From: Brachypodium distachyon
Taxonomy: Eukaryota > Streptophyta > Magnoliopsida > Poales > Poaceae
Assembly (NCBI RefSeq): GCF_000005505.3
Contig: NC_016132.3
Span: 41,182,914 to 41,246,913 of the forward strand
Direction of reading: 5' to 3'
DNA length: 64,000 nucleotides
Below, piece by piece: positions 47,501-60,324 of the stretch (within the stretch, counting starts at the first letter, position 1; every line of letters starts with the position of its first letter). Made by a program: the position numbers and the translations under genes. Under the pieces are notes generated by a model that saw only the letters and a program-made list of their open reading frames with translations, made no database searches and was not told the origin of the DNA.

Positions 47501-50500
47501 GGATCTGAAAGCAGTCGTATTGAAAGTCAACACTCTGGAAGAACAGAAGGCTATCCCTCCCTGGGCCGAAGAGCAAATACCTGAAGAGATTGTTGGCCAA
47601 AGTCCAGAGCCAGGGTATGATCACACAATATCCGTTCCTTGTCACATAAACGGAACTGACCTTTTTGCTCATCATGAGCCGTCTTTTTTGGCAGATTATT
47701 GAAACCATTTTTTGACCGTATGTGCATTTTAGTGTTCACCACATCCTTATTACTGTTGTACATGCTACATTTCATCGCAGAAACATTGTTGATCAAGTAG
47801 AGCACCCAGGCATAGGTGCTACTGAGATGATACTATCAAATGGCATGCGGGTTTGCTATAAGTGTACCGACTTTCTTGATGATCAGGTTAGCAGTATTAT
47901 GGATCTATACCATTTGACCACTTCCAGTCCTTTCTACCTTAGTTTTCTTATGGAAGTCTTTAGCATGCAGCCACACACAACTGAACTGGTTGTTGTAACA
48001 TTTTCGCTGTCATTTGCCATTTATCATGTTTGAAAGAAAACAATCCAACATTGTCTATTTTCCATTCTCTTAGAAATTTGTGGTTGTATTGACATGCCTT
48101 TTTTTAATGAGGAAGTATCAATATACATATATATACATGTTCCTTAATGGCTGTTGTGGAATAGTATTTTTTTCAGTGATTTTGATTACTCAAGAAAGTA
48201 ATGAATGGACTTGTGCATTTTTTTGCTTAGTGCTCCTTACCATCAATATATTTCTATTCAGATAGGGGTTTAAAATAATAATAACTCCTTACAGATTGGA
48301 CCATCACTGCAATAAGTACTATTTTTTGTTCATAATTAGACCTGCCTCTGACACACCCATTTTGCAATCGTGGGTAAAAGCTGAAAGATGTTACTCCTTC
48401 CGACCCATAAAAAGTGTCGCCAACTTAGTACAAAATTTGAACTAATTTGGTACAAAATGAGCGACACTTTTTATTGATCAGAGGGAGTACATTTTCTTTG
48501 GAGTTTCAGAAGCAGTGTGATATGTTTGTAGTATATGCGCTGTTTGGTGTCATGGTGTGTTGCTACATGATATAAGAACAAATGATATGTCATAGCATTC
48601 ACATTCAGTATACAGCTGGACTGCTGGAGAGCATAGTTAGGTTAATTATTGTCAAATGGGAAATTACCTGGTAAGCAAATGAACTCCAGTACCGTAGTCC
48701 GTACTCCGTAGTCATAGGTTTGCTACAATTGTATTACAGCAGGAACAAACTAAGACAGTAATGTCCTTTTGTTTGTTCTGCCTCATTTGAATCATATAAT
48801 TCATTATTTGCATTTGACTCTTTGCATTTTGTTGTACATTGTTATGAAATGAAAGTTCATGTCATAGTTTCTTTTTTATGGTACACTTACCACTTAACTT
48901 TAGTTACTTTTTGTGCTGACATGGAGATGTTTCAAATATTTTTATACGTTGAACTATTTGAAGGTTGTTTTTACTGGGTTTGCGTACGGTGGTTTGTCTG
49001 AATTATCTGAAGAAGAATATAGTTCATGCACAATGGGCTCAACAATAGCTGGAGAAATTGGCATTTTCGGCTACAGACCTTCTGTCTTGATGGACATGCT
49101 TGCTGGCAAGAGAGCTGAAGTTGGTACAAAAGTTGGGGCGTACATGAGATCATTTTCTGGCGATTGTTCACCATCGGATCTTGAGACTGGTTTGCAGGTT
49201 TGCTTATATGTCAAGAATTTGTAATTGTGGATACATTATTTTTTAACTCACAGGGGGGACATGCTGGTGGCATCATTTCTTAACTGTGAAAATTGGGCCT
49301 ATTCTTATGCTTGACTGCCTTCTGAAATATAGCTTGTCTACCAACTATTTACGACAAAAGTGGAGCCAAGAGATGAAGAAGTAAAAATAGTGATGCAAAT
49401 GGCAGAGGAAGCTATCTATGCTCAAGAAAGAGATCCTTACACTGCATTTGCAAATCGTACACGGGAAATAAATTATGGGAACTCATACTTTTTTAAGGTA
49501 TACCTTAAAGGGTGAACATCAATAAATTCCAATGCTTTTTTCATATTATTGCTTAAAACTTACTAGAGCTCCATTATGCAGCCAATTAGAATAAGCGACT
49601 TGAAGAAAGTGGATCCAATCAGAGCATGTGAATATTTCAACAATTGCTTCAAGGATCCATCAGCTTTTACTGTTGTAATAGTTGGAAATATAGACCCAGC
49701 AATCTCAATTCCATTGATTTTGCAGTACCTGGTATGCCTGTTCCTCTTTTGATTGTTTCAAATTAAAGAATTAACTTGTGTAATGCTGATGAGCAAATAT
49801 TTTGTAGGGTGGGATACCTAAGGTAAAGGATACAGTCCAGCCACTTTGTCGGGATGATTTAAAAGGATTGCCCTTCAAGTTTCCGGAAACCATAATTAGG
49901 TTTGCTTTTTTTTAATCAATTTGTCTTGGCAAATTTGCTCATATGCATTTATATCAGTTGCGGGCTTGCAGGATGAAGCAACCATACAGTTTCTTTTCTT
50001 TGCGTAAATTTTCCTTCTGGTCAAGTAATCTTACCCTGAAATGTGTTCTTTGCTTGCAGAGAAGTTGTGCGCAGCCCTATGGTTGAAGCTCAGTGCTTCG
50101 TCCAACTAGGATTTCCTGTGGTTCTGAAGAGCACAATGATGGTATGCAGTCATTCAAATGATATAATTCTATAATGGTATGTTGTTTCAAAAGCTAACAC
50201 TGCATTAAACATGTATTCTGCTGTGTGCTAAGACGGAGGATATTCACTATGTTGGCTTTCTAAGTAAACTTCTCGAAACAAAAATCATGCAAGTACTTCG
50301 ATTTAAATATGGTCAGGTAAAATATCTTCATCACGCAAGCACCATCTGGATCGATTATTCCTTCAACCTGGAGTGTGGCATTTGGTGTTTATTCAGTCAA
50401 TCCTTTTGTCTTGCAGGTCTACTCAGTTAATGTGGGTGTATTCTTAGGTGGCAACAAACCTTCCAGAAGCGGGGATGTTCGTGGAGACATTAGTGTGAAT

Positions 50501-51495
50501 TTTTCATGCGATCCAGACATGTCATCTAAACTTGTATGGTTTTTTGAATTCTGGCTAAGATGTATGCAATTTTGTCACTAGCAGCTTCAGTTTTGACCCA
50601 CTCAGAATTTCTTCAGGTCGATTTTGTTCTGGAAGAGATATCATATCTACAGACCGAAGGCCCTTCTGAAGAAGATGTATTGACCATCCTAGAAATTGAA
50701 CAAAGAGCACATGAAAATGGATTACAGGTTTAGTAGGATTTTTTAAATCTAATATTTAGTGCTGGTATAGTTGGCACTTTAATATTTACATATCTTAAAA
50801 GTTTTCTTCTAAATTGCAGGAAAATTACTATTGGTTAGATAGAATTCTGCGAAGCTATCAATCAAGGATTTATTCGGGAGATGTTGGATCTACCTTCAAG
50901 GTAATATTGTGATCTTTCTGTCTGTGGTCCAGTTCATGTTTTTTTGCTTTCTCCTGTTACTTGCTTGGTTGTTATCAAGGTGACAAAAGCAAGGCATATG
51001 CTTGAATGTTTTATATGCATAACTAACCATCACCAAAGCTACATTTCTCAGTTTTCCTTTTCTTTCCATTTTAAATTATCTATTTGAAATGACCCCTGTG
51101 TTGCTGAGTACTCTTCAATTTTTTTCTTGTGCAGGTCCAAGATGAGGGTCGGTTAAAGGTTAGGGAGGTTTTGACACCACAGGCCATGCAAATGGCCTTG
51201 CAAAGAGTCATATCTTTCCCTTGTAAAAAACAGTACACCGTAGTAATTCTCATGCCAAAGTCGTCTCGCTGGAATTCGTTGATATCATTGTTTAGTTGCA
51301 GTTCTGGTGGATTTAGCAGAGATGCCAAGGTTAGATATTGTATTTGCCATGCTATTGTTTCGATTAATTTCTACTCAATGACCATGTCAGCATTTTGAGA
51401 TTCATCCGCTTGTGCAGATTTTGGCTGCCATGGGTGGCGCACTGGTGTTAGCAGTCAGTTTGTGGAGATACTCGCGTGGTGCATTGAGATCATAG
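44567..51495 (+). CDS. M16 zinc metallopeptidase (PQQL-like) with hydrophobic C-tail
   Basis: Twenty-one exons join to 1021 residues: 44567-44808, 44935-45181, 45278-45403, 45641-45778, 45863-46000, 46100-46357, 46739-46876, 47150-47219, 47401-47614, 47781-47886, 48964-49197, 49333-49497, 49582-49731, 49808-49899, 50060-50141, 50233-50316, 50417-50533, 50617-50727, 50820-50900, 51135-51329, 51418-51495. The inverzincin site is complete: HIVEH (H94, E97, H98) and E174, exactly the HXXEH-X75-E spacing of M16 peptidases. The order is a catalytic N-terminal M16 half, then an inactive C-terminal half (for example VVIVGNIDPAISIPLILQYL). The closest remembered relative is Arabidopsis At5g56730. The last exon encodes ILAAMGGALVLAVSLW followed by basic residues, which looks like a tail anchor. 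The substrate is unknown. Intron 10 carries a Stowaway MITE. Confidence 0.95.
48394..48487. mobile_element. Stowaway MITE in M16 intron 10, 94 bp
   Basis: It starts CTCCTTCCGACCCATAAAAA and ends TTTTTATTGATCAGAGGGAG, with TA on both sides. The inner GTGTCGC/GCGACAC pair supports the foldback. Confidence 0.87.
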
Positions 51496-52729
51496 TACAG
51501 GCCATATTATATTTGTTTGAGCCAAGATCCAGTTAGTACATCTTTGTTACCACTGACCATCAATCTGGTGGATGCGGTGATAGTCAGGGAAGATGGTATA
51601 CCGCAAGCAATTGGTAGCTAACAAATTCGTTGCATCATGCGTGCGTGTAAGACTGTAACAACACTGGTTATATTGCCGCATGCGTGCCTGTAATAGAGCC
51701 GGTGCATATTGATTCTCCAGACTGAATTAGGCAAACGCTAGATTGCGTAGATCCATTTTTGTCGAGATCTTCTGCATGTATTTTTGATACCCAAAGTGAC
51801 AAAGAATAGATGTACCGTTCTCATTTGTTTGTCGCTATTCTTAATTCACAGTTTTCTCATATGAATGTTAGAGAATTTGAATATTTAGGGTTATATTATT
51901 CGGCGTATGTGGGTTGTGTTGTCTGATTTGTACAACCGTATATTGTTGTATTCTTAAAGGGTTTTTTCTGTCACCGCACTTTGTAACGAATGCAAGTTGT
52001 CTCGGACCACTTTAAGAGATCATTTTAGGTTTTTTTTTTTCAATAGGATAATTAAGCAAACTTTGGCGCTAACTTAATTCAACTGAGCACATGATCATGT
52101 TTAGTTTTGACCATTATTAGATAAAAAATGATAATATGGAGTATATGGTTTGGTTGTCAAAAAAATTACAATATCGAATTATTAAATTTTCGCTGATTTT
52201 TTCCCCGAATGGTACACTACTTCTATGCCGATTAACGTACGTTATTACTGAACCGAGGAGTAATAGCAAAATTTTAGAAATGTGGCTTTGCTCGTTGGAC
52301 ACGATTTGGATCAGAGTCCGAGAAGCGACAAAAGGAGGAGATGGATTAGCATCGTGTTCGTGTACGGCTACCCACAAGGTGCACCGACCATTCTGGAGAT
52401 TTGGCGTGCTCTTGGAGCGACGCGTATCTATTCGATAGAAATAAAATACTCCGTAAATGAAATGAAATAGAGTACTCCAGATTTCCAGATTAGTACTGTA
52501 GAAAAGAATCTCGAGTCTCTAGATTTCTCGCAAGGACGCCAGTAGCGAGAAAGAGAGAGACGGAGGGAGAGCGTCCAAACCCCTGCCAAACCAGAGTGGC
52601 AGAGACCAGAGAGGCAAGCAGCCGACGAGGAAAGCAAGCGGACGCCAGGCGGCGGAGAGCAGATCAAACAAAAGCCACCACCCCTTCTGCAGTCCTTGCG
52701 AGCGGTGGAGGAGAGAAGGAGGAAGGAGG
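51496..52729. other. Intergenic between M16 and PITH genes
   Basis: The M16 3' UTR occupies the first part. The last 200 bases are purine-rich (GAGAAAGAGAGAGACGGAGG) and probably the PITH 5' UTR. No other gene is supported. Confidence 0.6.
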
Positions 52730-55700
52730 ATGGCGGCGTGCCTGCACGACCACGCTTGCGAGGATCACAACTGCGCCGCCGATTGGTCGCTCTACAACCA
52801 CATCGATATCCCCAAGGTCCCCTAGTCCTAATTCCCGCCCCTCTCTGTCTACTTCAGTAACCAGATTGGTTAGCGTCCTCTTTTTCCCCCTCGTACTCCT
52901 CGAGCTGAACTCCGTTTAGTTTGCTCTTCCGTGAATCTTCATAAATCTACGATATGCCGTGTTGGTTTCTACTGCAGAAATTCAAGAAAGGTCGATTAGG
53001 GCTCCTCTTGTTGCATTTCTTTACGATTATTTCCCCATACAGGTGGTGGCTCTGAATGAGTCTGTGCCCGGGAGCGTCAAATCGGTATTCAAGCCGTGGG
53101 AGCAGCGCCTCGAGACTTCTGGGGTATGTACTTCAGCCAACATCGATGGGTAGAGATGGCAACAGGGGTCCTTAAGCTTGTGATCTTGTAGTTCAGTAAC
53201 CACTAGCCACCATAACCCCGTTCTTATGATGTTGATTGGTAAACATAATCTCATTAGGTAGAGTTGTTTCCGTTGGTGCTTGTTGTCTGCCATGGTTTGG
53301 GCATTTGTAGATTAGCTGTCACTGCCAATCTTTTGCTTCAGTATCAAATACTCCGTCCTCATGTGGATCAATGATCTTCATCTTGTTTGATATTGCATTA
53401 GAACAAATGCCGTTAGCAGCTTTCCTTGTATTTCTAACTAGTACGTACTAGTTAATTGGGCACATCTTTGCACATAAAAGGGCATCCATGGCATGATTTA
53501 CAAGATTACTCTACGAAGGATTACAATTGGTTTGTAACATGTAGTAAGGATGTCTGTAAAGCGTCAGACTAGCCACACAAGACATAAAATGCGTTAAGGG
53601 GAAATGCTGACATTCCGAATTGGCAATTGGGAAACAGTAGGCCAGAGAGTTGGGTATGCAGACATTTTGTAACTAATGTTTTCTGACCTTTTACTATGTG
53701 GTTTTAAAAAAATTACCATACTTCTGCTTGATATGTAGAGGTGCAGCAGGGTGACCCTCAGGGTACCCATTGACCCTGCTTAGTTCAAACAAATGAAATA
53801 GTTTTTCAAAAAGTTGTTTCATTTTAAAACTTTAGTTCATTTGGTTGAACTAAGGAGGGTCAAAGGGTACCCTGAGGGTCACAAAGTTGCAGCTCTATTG
53901 ATATGTTGTGGATGTTACTACTGCTTGTTATGTCAGCATATCTGGCTTTACTATTTAATCCCTGTAAGGTAAAAAAGAATGAAGATGAAAATCTTCATGC
54001 TGTAATTTAGATCATTTATTCAATGACAAGTGTTTTTAGCACGTCCTATTTCTGATGTTTCTTTTCATATCTGTTACCTGCACTCTCATGAGCATCCTTG
54101 CTGCACCAGGGTTTTCTGGAGAGTAATGAGGGTGACCCTGAGTTACTTATTTTCATCCCGTAAGTAGCTCATGTCAATTAAATTTAGATGTATGTGTGTG
54201 TACCTGTTCCCCTCTGTTTCTTGATTAACTGCATTGGTGCTTCATTGCCTTAACACCATAGAAGTAAACGTTAATTGCATGTTAAACAATTTTTATGTCT
54301 TCACATGCAGGATTGACCGCTATAGTGTTTAGAATTCAGAAATTTGTGTTGTTTTGGCTTCAAGAGGCATTAGATGGACTTCTTTATCATAATCATTTGA
54401 TGGATCTTTTAGTTTTGATCATCTGGTGATGTGGTTGTGCTCACTTGTTCAATCCAAGCTATGCTTGTGGACACTGCATTGATTGATGCGTGCTCTCTTT
54501 TCCCTGGACATGTCAAATCATATGTCTTCTGCTGGTTCAATACTGAGGAATCATACATAATGATTTCTATGAAAAACTATGCACTTTTAGTCATTGAAAT
54601 ATGTCCTTTGCACATCCTCCCATCAGTTCTACATATCATCTTGGAGAATCCAGAATTGTTTATGAGGGCCTGCATGCTAGTTCCACGTTAACCTCCTCAA
54701 GATAGGAGAAAATAGATGACATGGACATCAAGACATGTGTTGTCTTTCATAAAGTTCTGTTGTAACAGAAACGGAAAGTTACCTGCATTCTATTTTGCAA
54801 TACTCTTTCTATGTCTGGTATTACATTAAACTTGCATCCATATGTGTTACATTTTGTTCATCTGACGTTATAATGGAATAGGGTATAATACTTTTTAGAC
54901 TTGTATTAGGAGTTCAGACTTTTTTTTTGTAACTTCCATTCCAATAATTGGTCACCTTTGGCATGTGGTCCCTTTTCTTGTAGATTCACATCTGATGTCA
55001 AGATCAAAAGCATTTCTGTTGTTGGTGGTGCTGATGGGACAAGCCCTTCAAGGATGAGAGTGTAAGTTTCAGAACTCTAGGTTTTCTATTTCTTGACTCG
55101 TCCAATTCTCTCCTCTTAAACAATAATGATGTGAAATTTATGAAGAGTACCTTGATACGTTACAGATTTATCAATAGAGAAGGTATCGACTTTTCCGATG
55201 CTCAAAACATGCAGCCTGTGCAGGTTTGTATTTAATTTTCTTCTTTTCTTACCCAGCTCACAAAGAAACTCCAGCTGTAGTTTTAGATGTATTGCTTGTG
55301 TAGGAATGGGAACTGGCAGAGAATTTGCAGGGTGTTCTTGAGTACCAAACAAGGTAATAGTTATTGTTCTTTTTGTGCATGTACGTGCTAATTCACAAAT
55401 TGTACTGTTAAATAGTAATGTTCAAGTTTTAGTCTCTTGAAACCTAAATATTTAAGTCCCTCCCATATAAACTACTACATATGTTTAGATGATATGCTCC
55501 ATTAGATAAATTGCCTTTTGCTTCTGTATAAGTTGGAGAACAACATCATCGAATTGGGGGGGGATGATGTGTGGGCCCGGCAACACGTATCTTTGACGCG
55601 TTTGGTGGTATTTTCCAAGTTGGTAATCTTTGCGAAGGTACTGAGAATATTGACTGCTATCTGTTCCTGCTGCTCGATAGGCTGAACTTTGTTAGATATG

Positions 55701-57158
55701 TGTGCTGCTGCTCTCTAAATCAGTAGTTGTCATTTTGCAGGTAGGGTATTAGATTTAATCATTTAAGTACTAGGTTGATTTTGTTCCCTTGCTGTTTGCT
55801 GAATTTCTTTTTTGCGCTAAGTTTTAAAGTTCTGTACGTTGCATTCAGAGTAGCTTGTGTTGTAGGCGCTCCTTTTGATCTTCACTTATTGGGATTTTTA
55901 TGTTCTTGTAGATATTCAAGGTTCCAGGGTGTGGCTAACCTTACTCTGCATTTTCCTGATAATTTTGGTGGTGATGCAACTAAGATATATTACATTGGGT
56001 TGCGTGGTGAAGCTACTCAGGTACAAATGTTTGCTTGTTTAGTCTGGAAAGATAAGTTGAATGAAATGCTGATCCACAACATTTATTGCAGAACAAAAGG
56101 GATGTTGTGGCCACAATTGTATATGAAGTAATGCCCAATCCTTCTGATCACAAGTAAGCTTTGCTGAAAACTGAGCAATTTATTTCATTTTTATACGTCA
56201 TTTGTGAAAGTATTAAAGAGCTGAATATAGTCATACTACAAAAGGAAGGGCCTCTTTGGATCATAGGAATTATAAAACTAAGGAATAGGGAAAACGTAGA
56301 AATCAAATGTCATGGGCAAACCCTACAGGATTTGAGAACACATGAATATGTATATAAGTTGTTTGGTTGCGTCATAGGAAAAAATGTAGGAATTTTGTAT
56401 GGAGATGAGTATATGACATGGTTGTCAGACACAAAGAAATTTTTCCGAGAGGTCTAACCTCTTGCTAGAATTCCTATAGAATTGAGGTATAGGAAAGCAA
56501 TCCATAGGAATTTTGTAGGATCAATTTCTTCGAACCAAAGAGCCTCTAGAGGAAAAATCCTATGGGCTAAAATCCTACAAAGATCCTTTGAAATTCCTTC
56601 AATCCAAAGATGCCCGAAATGTTGTTCCTTGAGTTTGCTGCACTTCAAGAGCTCCTCCATAGTGTGTTCTTTGTTTATTTTCCTCTTGATTTTACTGAAC
56701 CGTCAAGGTTGAGATCTAACTAAGGCAGATCATAATAGTAATAATTATGTGCCCAAGATTGATAGTAATAATTATGTGCCCAAGATTGTTCCAGCCTTCC
56801 AAGGCATAGGTAAACCATAGTAATATGTTGCTTGAGTTAAAATGAATTGTTACATTTGGCGGCTCCTGTCTAATTCTAAATTTGCATATTATTCCGTAAC
56901 TTGGTTTCATTTTATTGGTTTCACTGTACCAATGATATCATTTGGTGGTATTTTCCAATTTGCAGCGTTTTTTTAGTGTTACCCAGCCAAAACGCACAAG
57001 TTCTTCCATGCAAATGACTTGTTCTAGAGATCGTTTTTTCTTGTTAATGCTTTACCTTCTGTTGCTATTAGTATAGCAAGTACCAACTGAGGTGATACCA
57101 CTCTTCTCCCTGCAGAACAAAATCCGAGACTGGAGGTGGTTTCTCACATGTTGAGTAG
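52730..57158 (+). CDS. PITH domain-containing protein
   Basis: Nine exons: 52730-52816, 53043-53123, 54110-54159, 54984-55061, 55166-55223, 55304-55353, 55912-56020, 56092-56153 and 57116-57158, giving 205 residues. The start MAACLHDHACEDHNC is typical of plant PITH proteins. The domain follows with SVFKPWEQRL, LLIFIPFTSDVKIKSISVVG, RMRVFINREGIDF, GVANLTLHFPDNFGG and KIYYIGLRGEA. PITH is the C-terminal domain of thioredoxin-like TXNL1, which binds the 26S proteasome. This protein has the PITH part without thioredoxin, as in At3g04780. A proteasome link is inference. Introns 2 and 8 each hold a MITE. The frame is intact. Confidence 0.95.
53738..53895. mobile_element. Foldback MITE in PITH intron 2, 158 bp
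   Basis: The left end GTGACCCTCAGGGTACCC pairs with GGGTACCCTGAGGGTCAC at the right, and pairing extends both outward (GAGGTGCAGC) and inward (TTAGTTCAA) to about 50 bp. TA lies on both sides. Confidence 0.85.
56248..56615. mobile_element. MITE in PITH intron 8, about 368 bp
   Basis: It starts GGGCCTCTTTGGATCATAGG and ends TTCAATCCAAAGATGCCC. The interior has repeated TAGGAATT and CCTAT motifs on both strands. The GGGC..CTTTGGATC ends resemble hAT- or Harbinger-derived MITEs, but no clear target duplication was found. Confidence 0.72.
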
Positions 57159-57487
57159 ACGTGTCAGATGAGGTGTGATAACATCATGTGCTGAAAAAAA
57201 TCTGAGGCAAAAAGTAATAAACGTCCAATTTTTCTGTTGGGCAGCTACCACTTAACCTGTTTTCCATTTGCAGGCAGATCATAGTCAGGTGCTGCTCTTG
57301 GCTGGAGGAAATGTGGCCCCTTTTAAGTTCTGTATTAATAAAACGATCCAGCTCTTAGACTCGTAGCTTTGTCTCCTGGGTATAGAACAAGTGTACCCGA
57401 CGTTGTAGATGGTGTGATGATGTAACCCAACTTTGATGGTTGTTAGCTTGTATGGTAAGACTGATCTCCAATTTTCGGTGTATTCTA

Positions 57488-57604
57488 CTCCCGCCAATCC
57501 ATGAAATGTGTCGACCATTTTGTAGTAAGTTAGTCTAAATTTTGTATTTTACCATTTTGTAGTAAGTTAGTCTAAATTTTGTATTAAAATAAGATCGGAG
57601 GGAG
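57488..57604. mobile_element. Stowaway MITE with an internal 37-bp tandem duplication
   Basis: It starts CTCCCGCCAATCCATGAAAT and ends AAGATCGGAGGGAG, with TA on each side. ACCATTTTGTAGTAAGTTAG onward is repeated at 57514-57550 and 57551-57587. Confidence 0.85.
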
Positions 57605-58004
57605 TATTTGTTTATGTCAGCTTGTATGCATAGCTGGTACACGGTATCCTGAGGAACAGCACGATCGCCCTAACAGCACCGATACTCCATTACCTCTGGC
57701 CTCTGGGAATCAGGGCCCGGTTGGAAATCTCCCCTCTGCATTTGGGTAATACGGTTCGCGGGAAATACAATTTTTTTCCAGATTTGAGAACATATGCCAA
57801 AACCCGTATTTGGTTAGGTCTATTCTTCTACCCGCAAAACCAAATTAGAAGCATAGATCTAAAAACAAATCGAAATAGTTGAAGGAAAAAGGAAGAAAGT
57901 AGCAGCTAGTTTGAACTAATCCGAACAAGAAATCAAGAAAGTAAAGGTACGGAGCTACAGATACAACAAAACAATTCAAGAAATCAATCAAGATATAACA
58001 AGTA

Positions 58005-58119
58005 CTTCCTCTCTTATCCTAATTTTTGATTCAAATTTGCCTAAACATGAGTGTATCTATTCTTAAAAAAACGTCTAGATACATATAATATTTCGACAAC
58101 AATTTAGAATCGGAGGAAG
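58005..58119. mobile_element. Stowaway MITE, 115 bp
   Basis: It starts CTTCCTCTCTTATCCTAATT and ends AATTTAGAATCGGAGGAAG, flanked by TA. Confidence 0.82.
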
Positions 58120-58340
58120 TAACAAATCATGCTATGATGGCCATGTTGACGAGTGGAAGCTTCCAGGAAGAATCGTTTTGTTGTCTCCTAGCTGGTAGGC
58201 ACAACTGTAGCGCGCTGCTTGTTCCGTGTGAACGAGAGACGAGAGCAGGCTTGTGACGTGCCGGCGAGGAGGTGTTGGAGAGTGGAGCGGGGATTTGGGT
58301 TGGGGAATCGGGGATGAGGATAGGGCGACGTAGGGATAGC

Positions 58341-58363
58341 GGGGGGGGGGGGGGGGGGGGGGG
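58341..58363. repeat. Poly(G) tract, 23 bases
   Basis: Uninterrupted G run; its length may be unreliable in assemblies. Confidence 0.85.
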
Positions 58364-58372
58364 TTTCGGTAA

Positions 58373-60324
58373 GGGCATCTCCATCCGTCCTCCCGTTTAG
58401 GGGGCGCTAGCGCGAAAATTCCGATCCAGCCGGCCTCTCCAAATTGCTTTTTCAGCCGGCGCAACCCAGAAAGTTAGCCGGCGCCCCTAGGCCGAACCCA
58501 ACCCCCGGGGGGGCTGTCGGGGGCGCCGGCTCAGGCGCAAAACCTCGTGGGCCAGCACTGTCAGCGGCACAAACCCCAAAACATACCCCATTTGCCCCTC
58601 TCTGTGAGCTTCAGCGACTTCCACCCCCGAATCGCCACCGGAACCACCCCTCTCACCGGCGACTGTACGCAGCAGATAGAAAAAAACCTGCAGCCGCATA
58701 GATCTTTCTTTGCCGCCGCAGTTTCAGTTCCGCCGTCCGCCGCCGGCCAGTTCTAGCACCTCGTTGGTGCCCACCCCGCGGCCTCCTTGCTCGCAAGGTG
58801 TTCGACGATTTGCCAAGACCATGGATTTGGACGACGAAGAGATGCTCGCCGCGCTTTTTGACGAGGAAGTAGCCGCTGCCGATGATGCTGCCTCCGGCAG
58901 CGAACATGAGCATCAACTCATCGTCTCATCGCTTCTTGGCCTCATCACCGAAGATGCAGAGCGGCCGGGAAGGGGAGGATCGAGGAAGGGCCGCCGCAAG
59001 AGCAAGGCGAGGCAAAGGATGGAAGGCTACTGCATGCTGTACGCCAACTACTTCGCTGATGATCCATTGCACAACGATGTGATCTTTCGGCGTCGTTTCA
59101 GAATGTCTCAGAATCTCTTTTCGAATATCGCCGAGTACCTCCGGGAGTACGACGATTACTTCAAATTGAAGAGGGACGCCGTCGGCACACTTTGAAATGC
59201 ACGGTATCCCTCCGTTTACTTGCTTATGGAATTCCTGCAAATACACAGGACGACTACCTCCGCATGGCCGAGTCCACGGCCATCGATTGCATGTATAAGT
59301 TCTGTAGGTCAATTGTGGCGGTGTTTGGAGATCAGTACTTGAGTACACCTACTGCAGAAGACACAGCTCGGATCATGGCATATAATGCAGAAAGAGGATT
59401 CCCAGGTATACTTGGCAGCATCGACTGTATACATTGGTCATGGAAGAACTGTCCATTTGCACACCAGAGCATGTATAAAAGCCACAAAGGATCATGTAGT
59501 GTGGTGCTTGAGGCAGTGGCCGATCAGGATCTGTGGATTTGGCACTTCTTCGGTATGGCCGGATCGCACAATGACATCAATGTGCCGCAATGCTCGAATG
59601 TGTTTGACAAGCTCGTTGAAGGCACTGCTCCTCCGGTGAACTATGAGATCAATGGCCATGTGTACAACAAATGATATTACCTGGCAGATGGCATCTATCC
59701 AAGATGGTCGACTTTTGTGAAGACAATCTCAAATGCACCCGTAGGAGGAGCAAGATCTTGGTTTGCGACGCAATAGGAAGCATGCCGGAAGGATGTCGAG
59801 CGGGCATTTGGTGTGTTGCAGGCTCGATTTGCTATCGTCAGGTACCCTGCTCTCACTTGGTCGATCAGATGTGGGAGATCATGACTACCTGTGTGATCAT
59901 GCACAACATGATCATTGAGAGCGAGCGGGAATGTTCGGTGTTTGACACTGAACCGTGTGAACGGATGGGTCCTCTAGCCACTGTTAATCACCAGGTGCCA
60001 GCCGCCTTTGCTGGTTTCCTTGTCCGGTGGCAAGAAATTCGAGATGCCGGTACTCATCAGCAACTTCAAAATGATCTGGTTGAGCATTTGTGGAGGCTCC
60101 GAGGAAACGTCTGGTTTTTCTTATTTGTTTGAAATGTGATTCAAAACTTATCAAATAATGTGCTTGTTTCAATTTGCAATATTTGTAAATTTTGGTTTGG
60201 GGAGGCGTTTGGGGGCGCCTGCTGGGAACCGACTGGACCTTAAAAACAAAATCTATCCGGCGCCCCCGATACGGCCGAAAAAAGTGGCAGGCCGGATCCA
60301 AAATAGCAGGGACGGCTGGACTGC
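58373..60324 (+). mobile_element. PIF/Harbinger DNA transposon I, defective
   Basis: The left end GGGCATCTCCATCCGTCCTC follows TAA, the target site type of this superfamily. Subterminal sequence rich in GCCGGCGCC comes next. A broken DDE transposase fills 58821-60132. The right end is less clear: GGGACGGCTGGACTGCA (about 60309-60324) is an imperfect inverted match to the left end. Confidence 0.82.
58821..60132 (+). pseudogene. Harbinger-type DDE transposase, frameshifted
   Basis: It begins MDLDDEEMLAALFDEE. RFRMSQNLFSNIAEYLREYD precedes a deletion/frameshift at about 59190 where the usual linker is lost. The frame resumes with LRLLAYGIPANTQDDYLRMA. Catalytic region: GSIDCIHWSWKNCPF (first Asp), GSHNDINVPQCS (second Asp) and [16 protein letters not shown] (Glu). 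A TGA at about 59673 interrupts NGHVYNK and YYLADGIYPRW, and more shifts follow. The C-terminus shows [19 protein letters not shown] and HLWRLRGN. It matches plant Harbinger nuclease-like proteins and is not functional. Confidence 0.92.

Larger units (their letters stand above)
57159..58372. other. Intergenic with two Stowaway elements and a G tract
   Basis: The PITH 3' UTR comes first, then MITEs at 57488-57604 and 58005-58119. A run of 23 G (58341-58363) lies just before the first Harbinger element. No gene is supported. Confidence 0.65.

Noticed and set aside
58444..58701. Proline-rich frames near the Harbinger left end
   Set aside because: Subterminal GC-rich repeat sequence of the transposon, not protein-coding.
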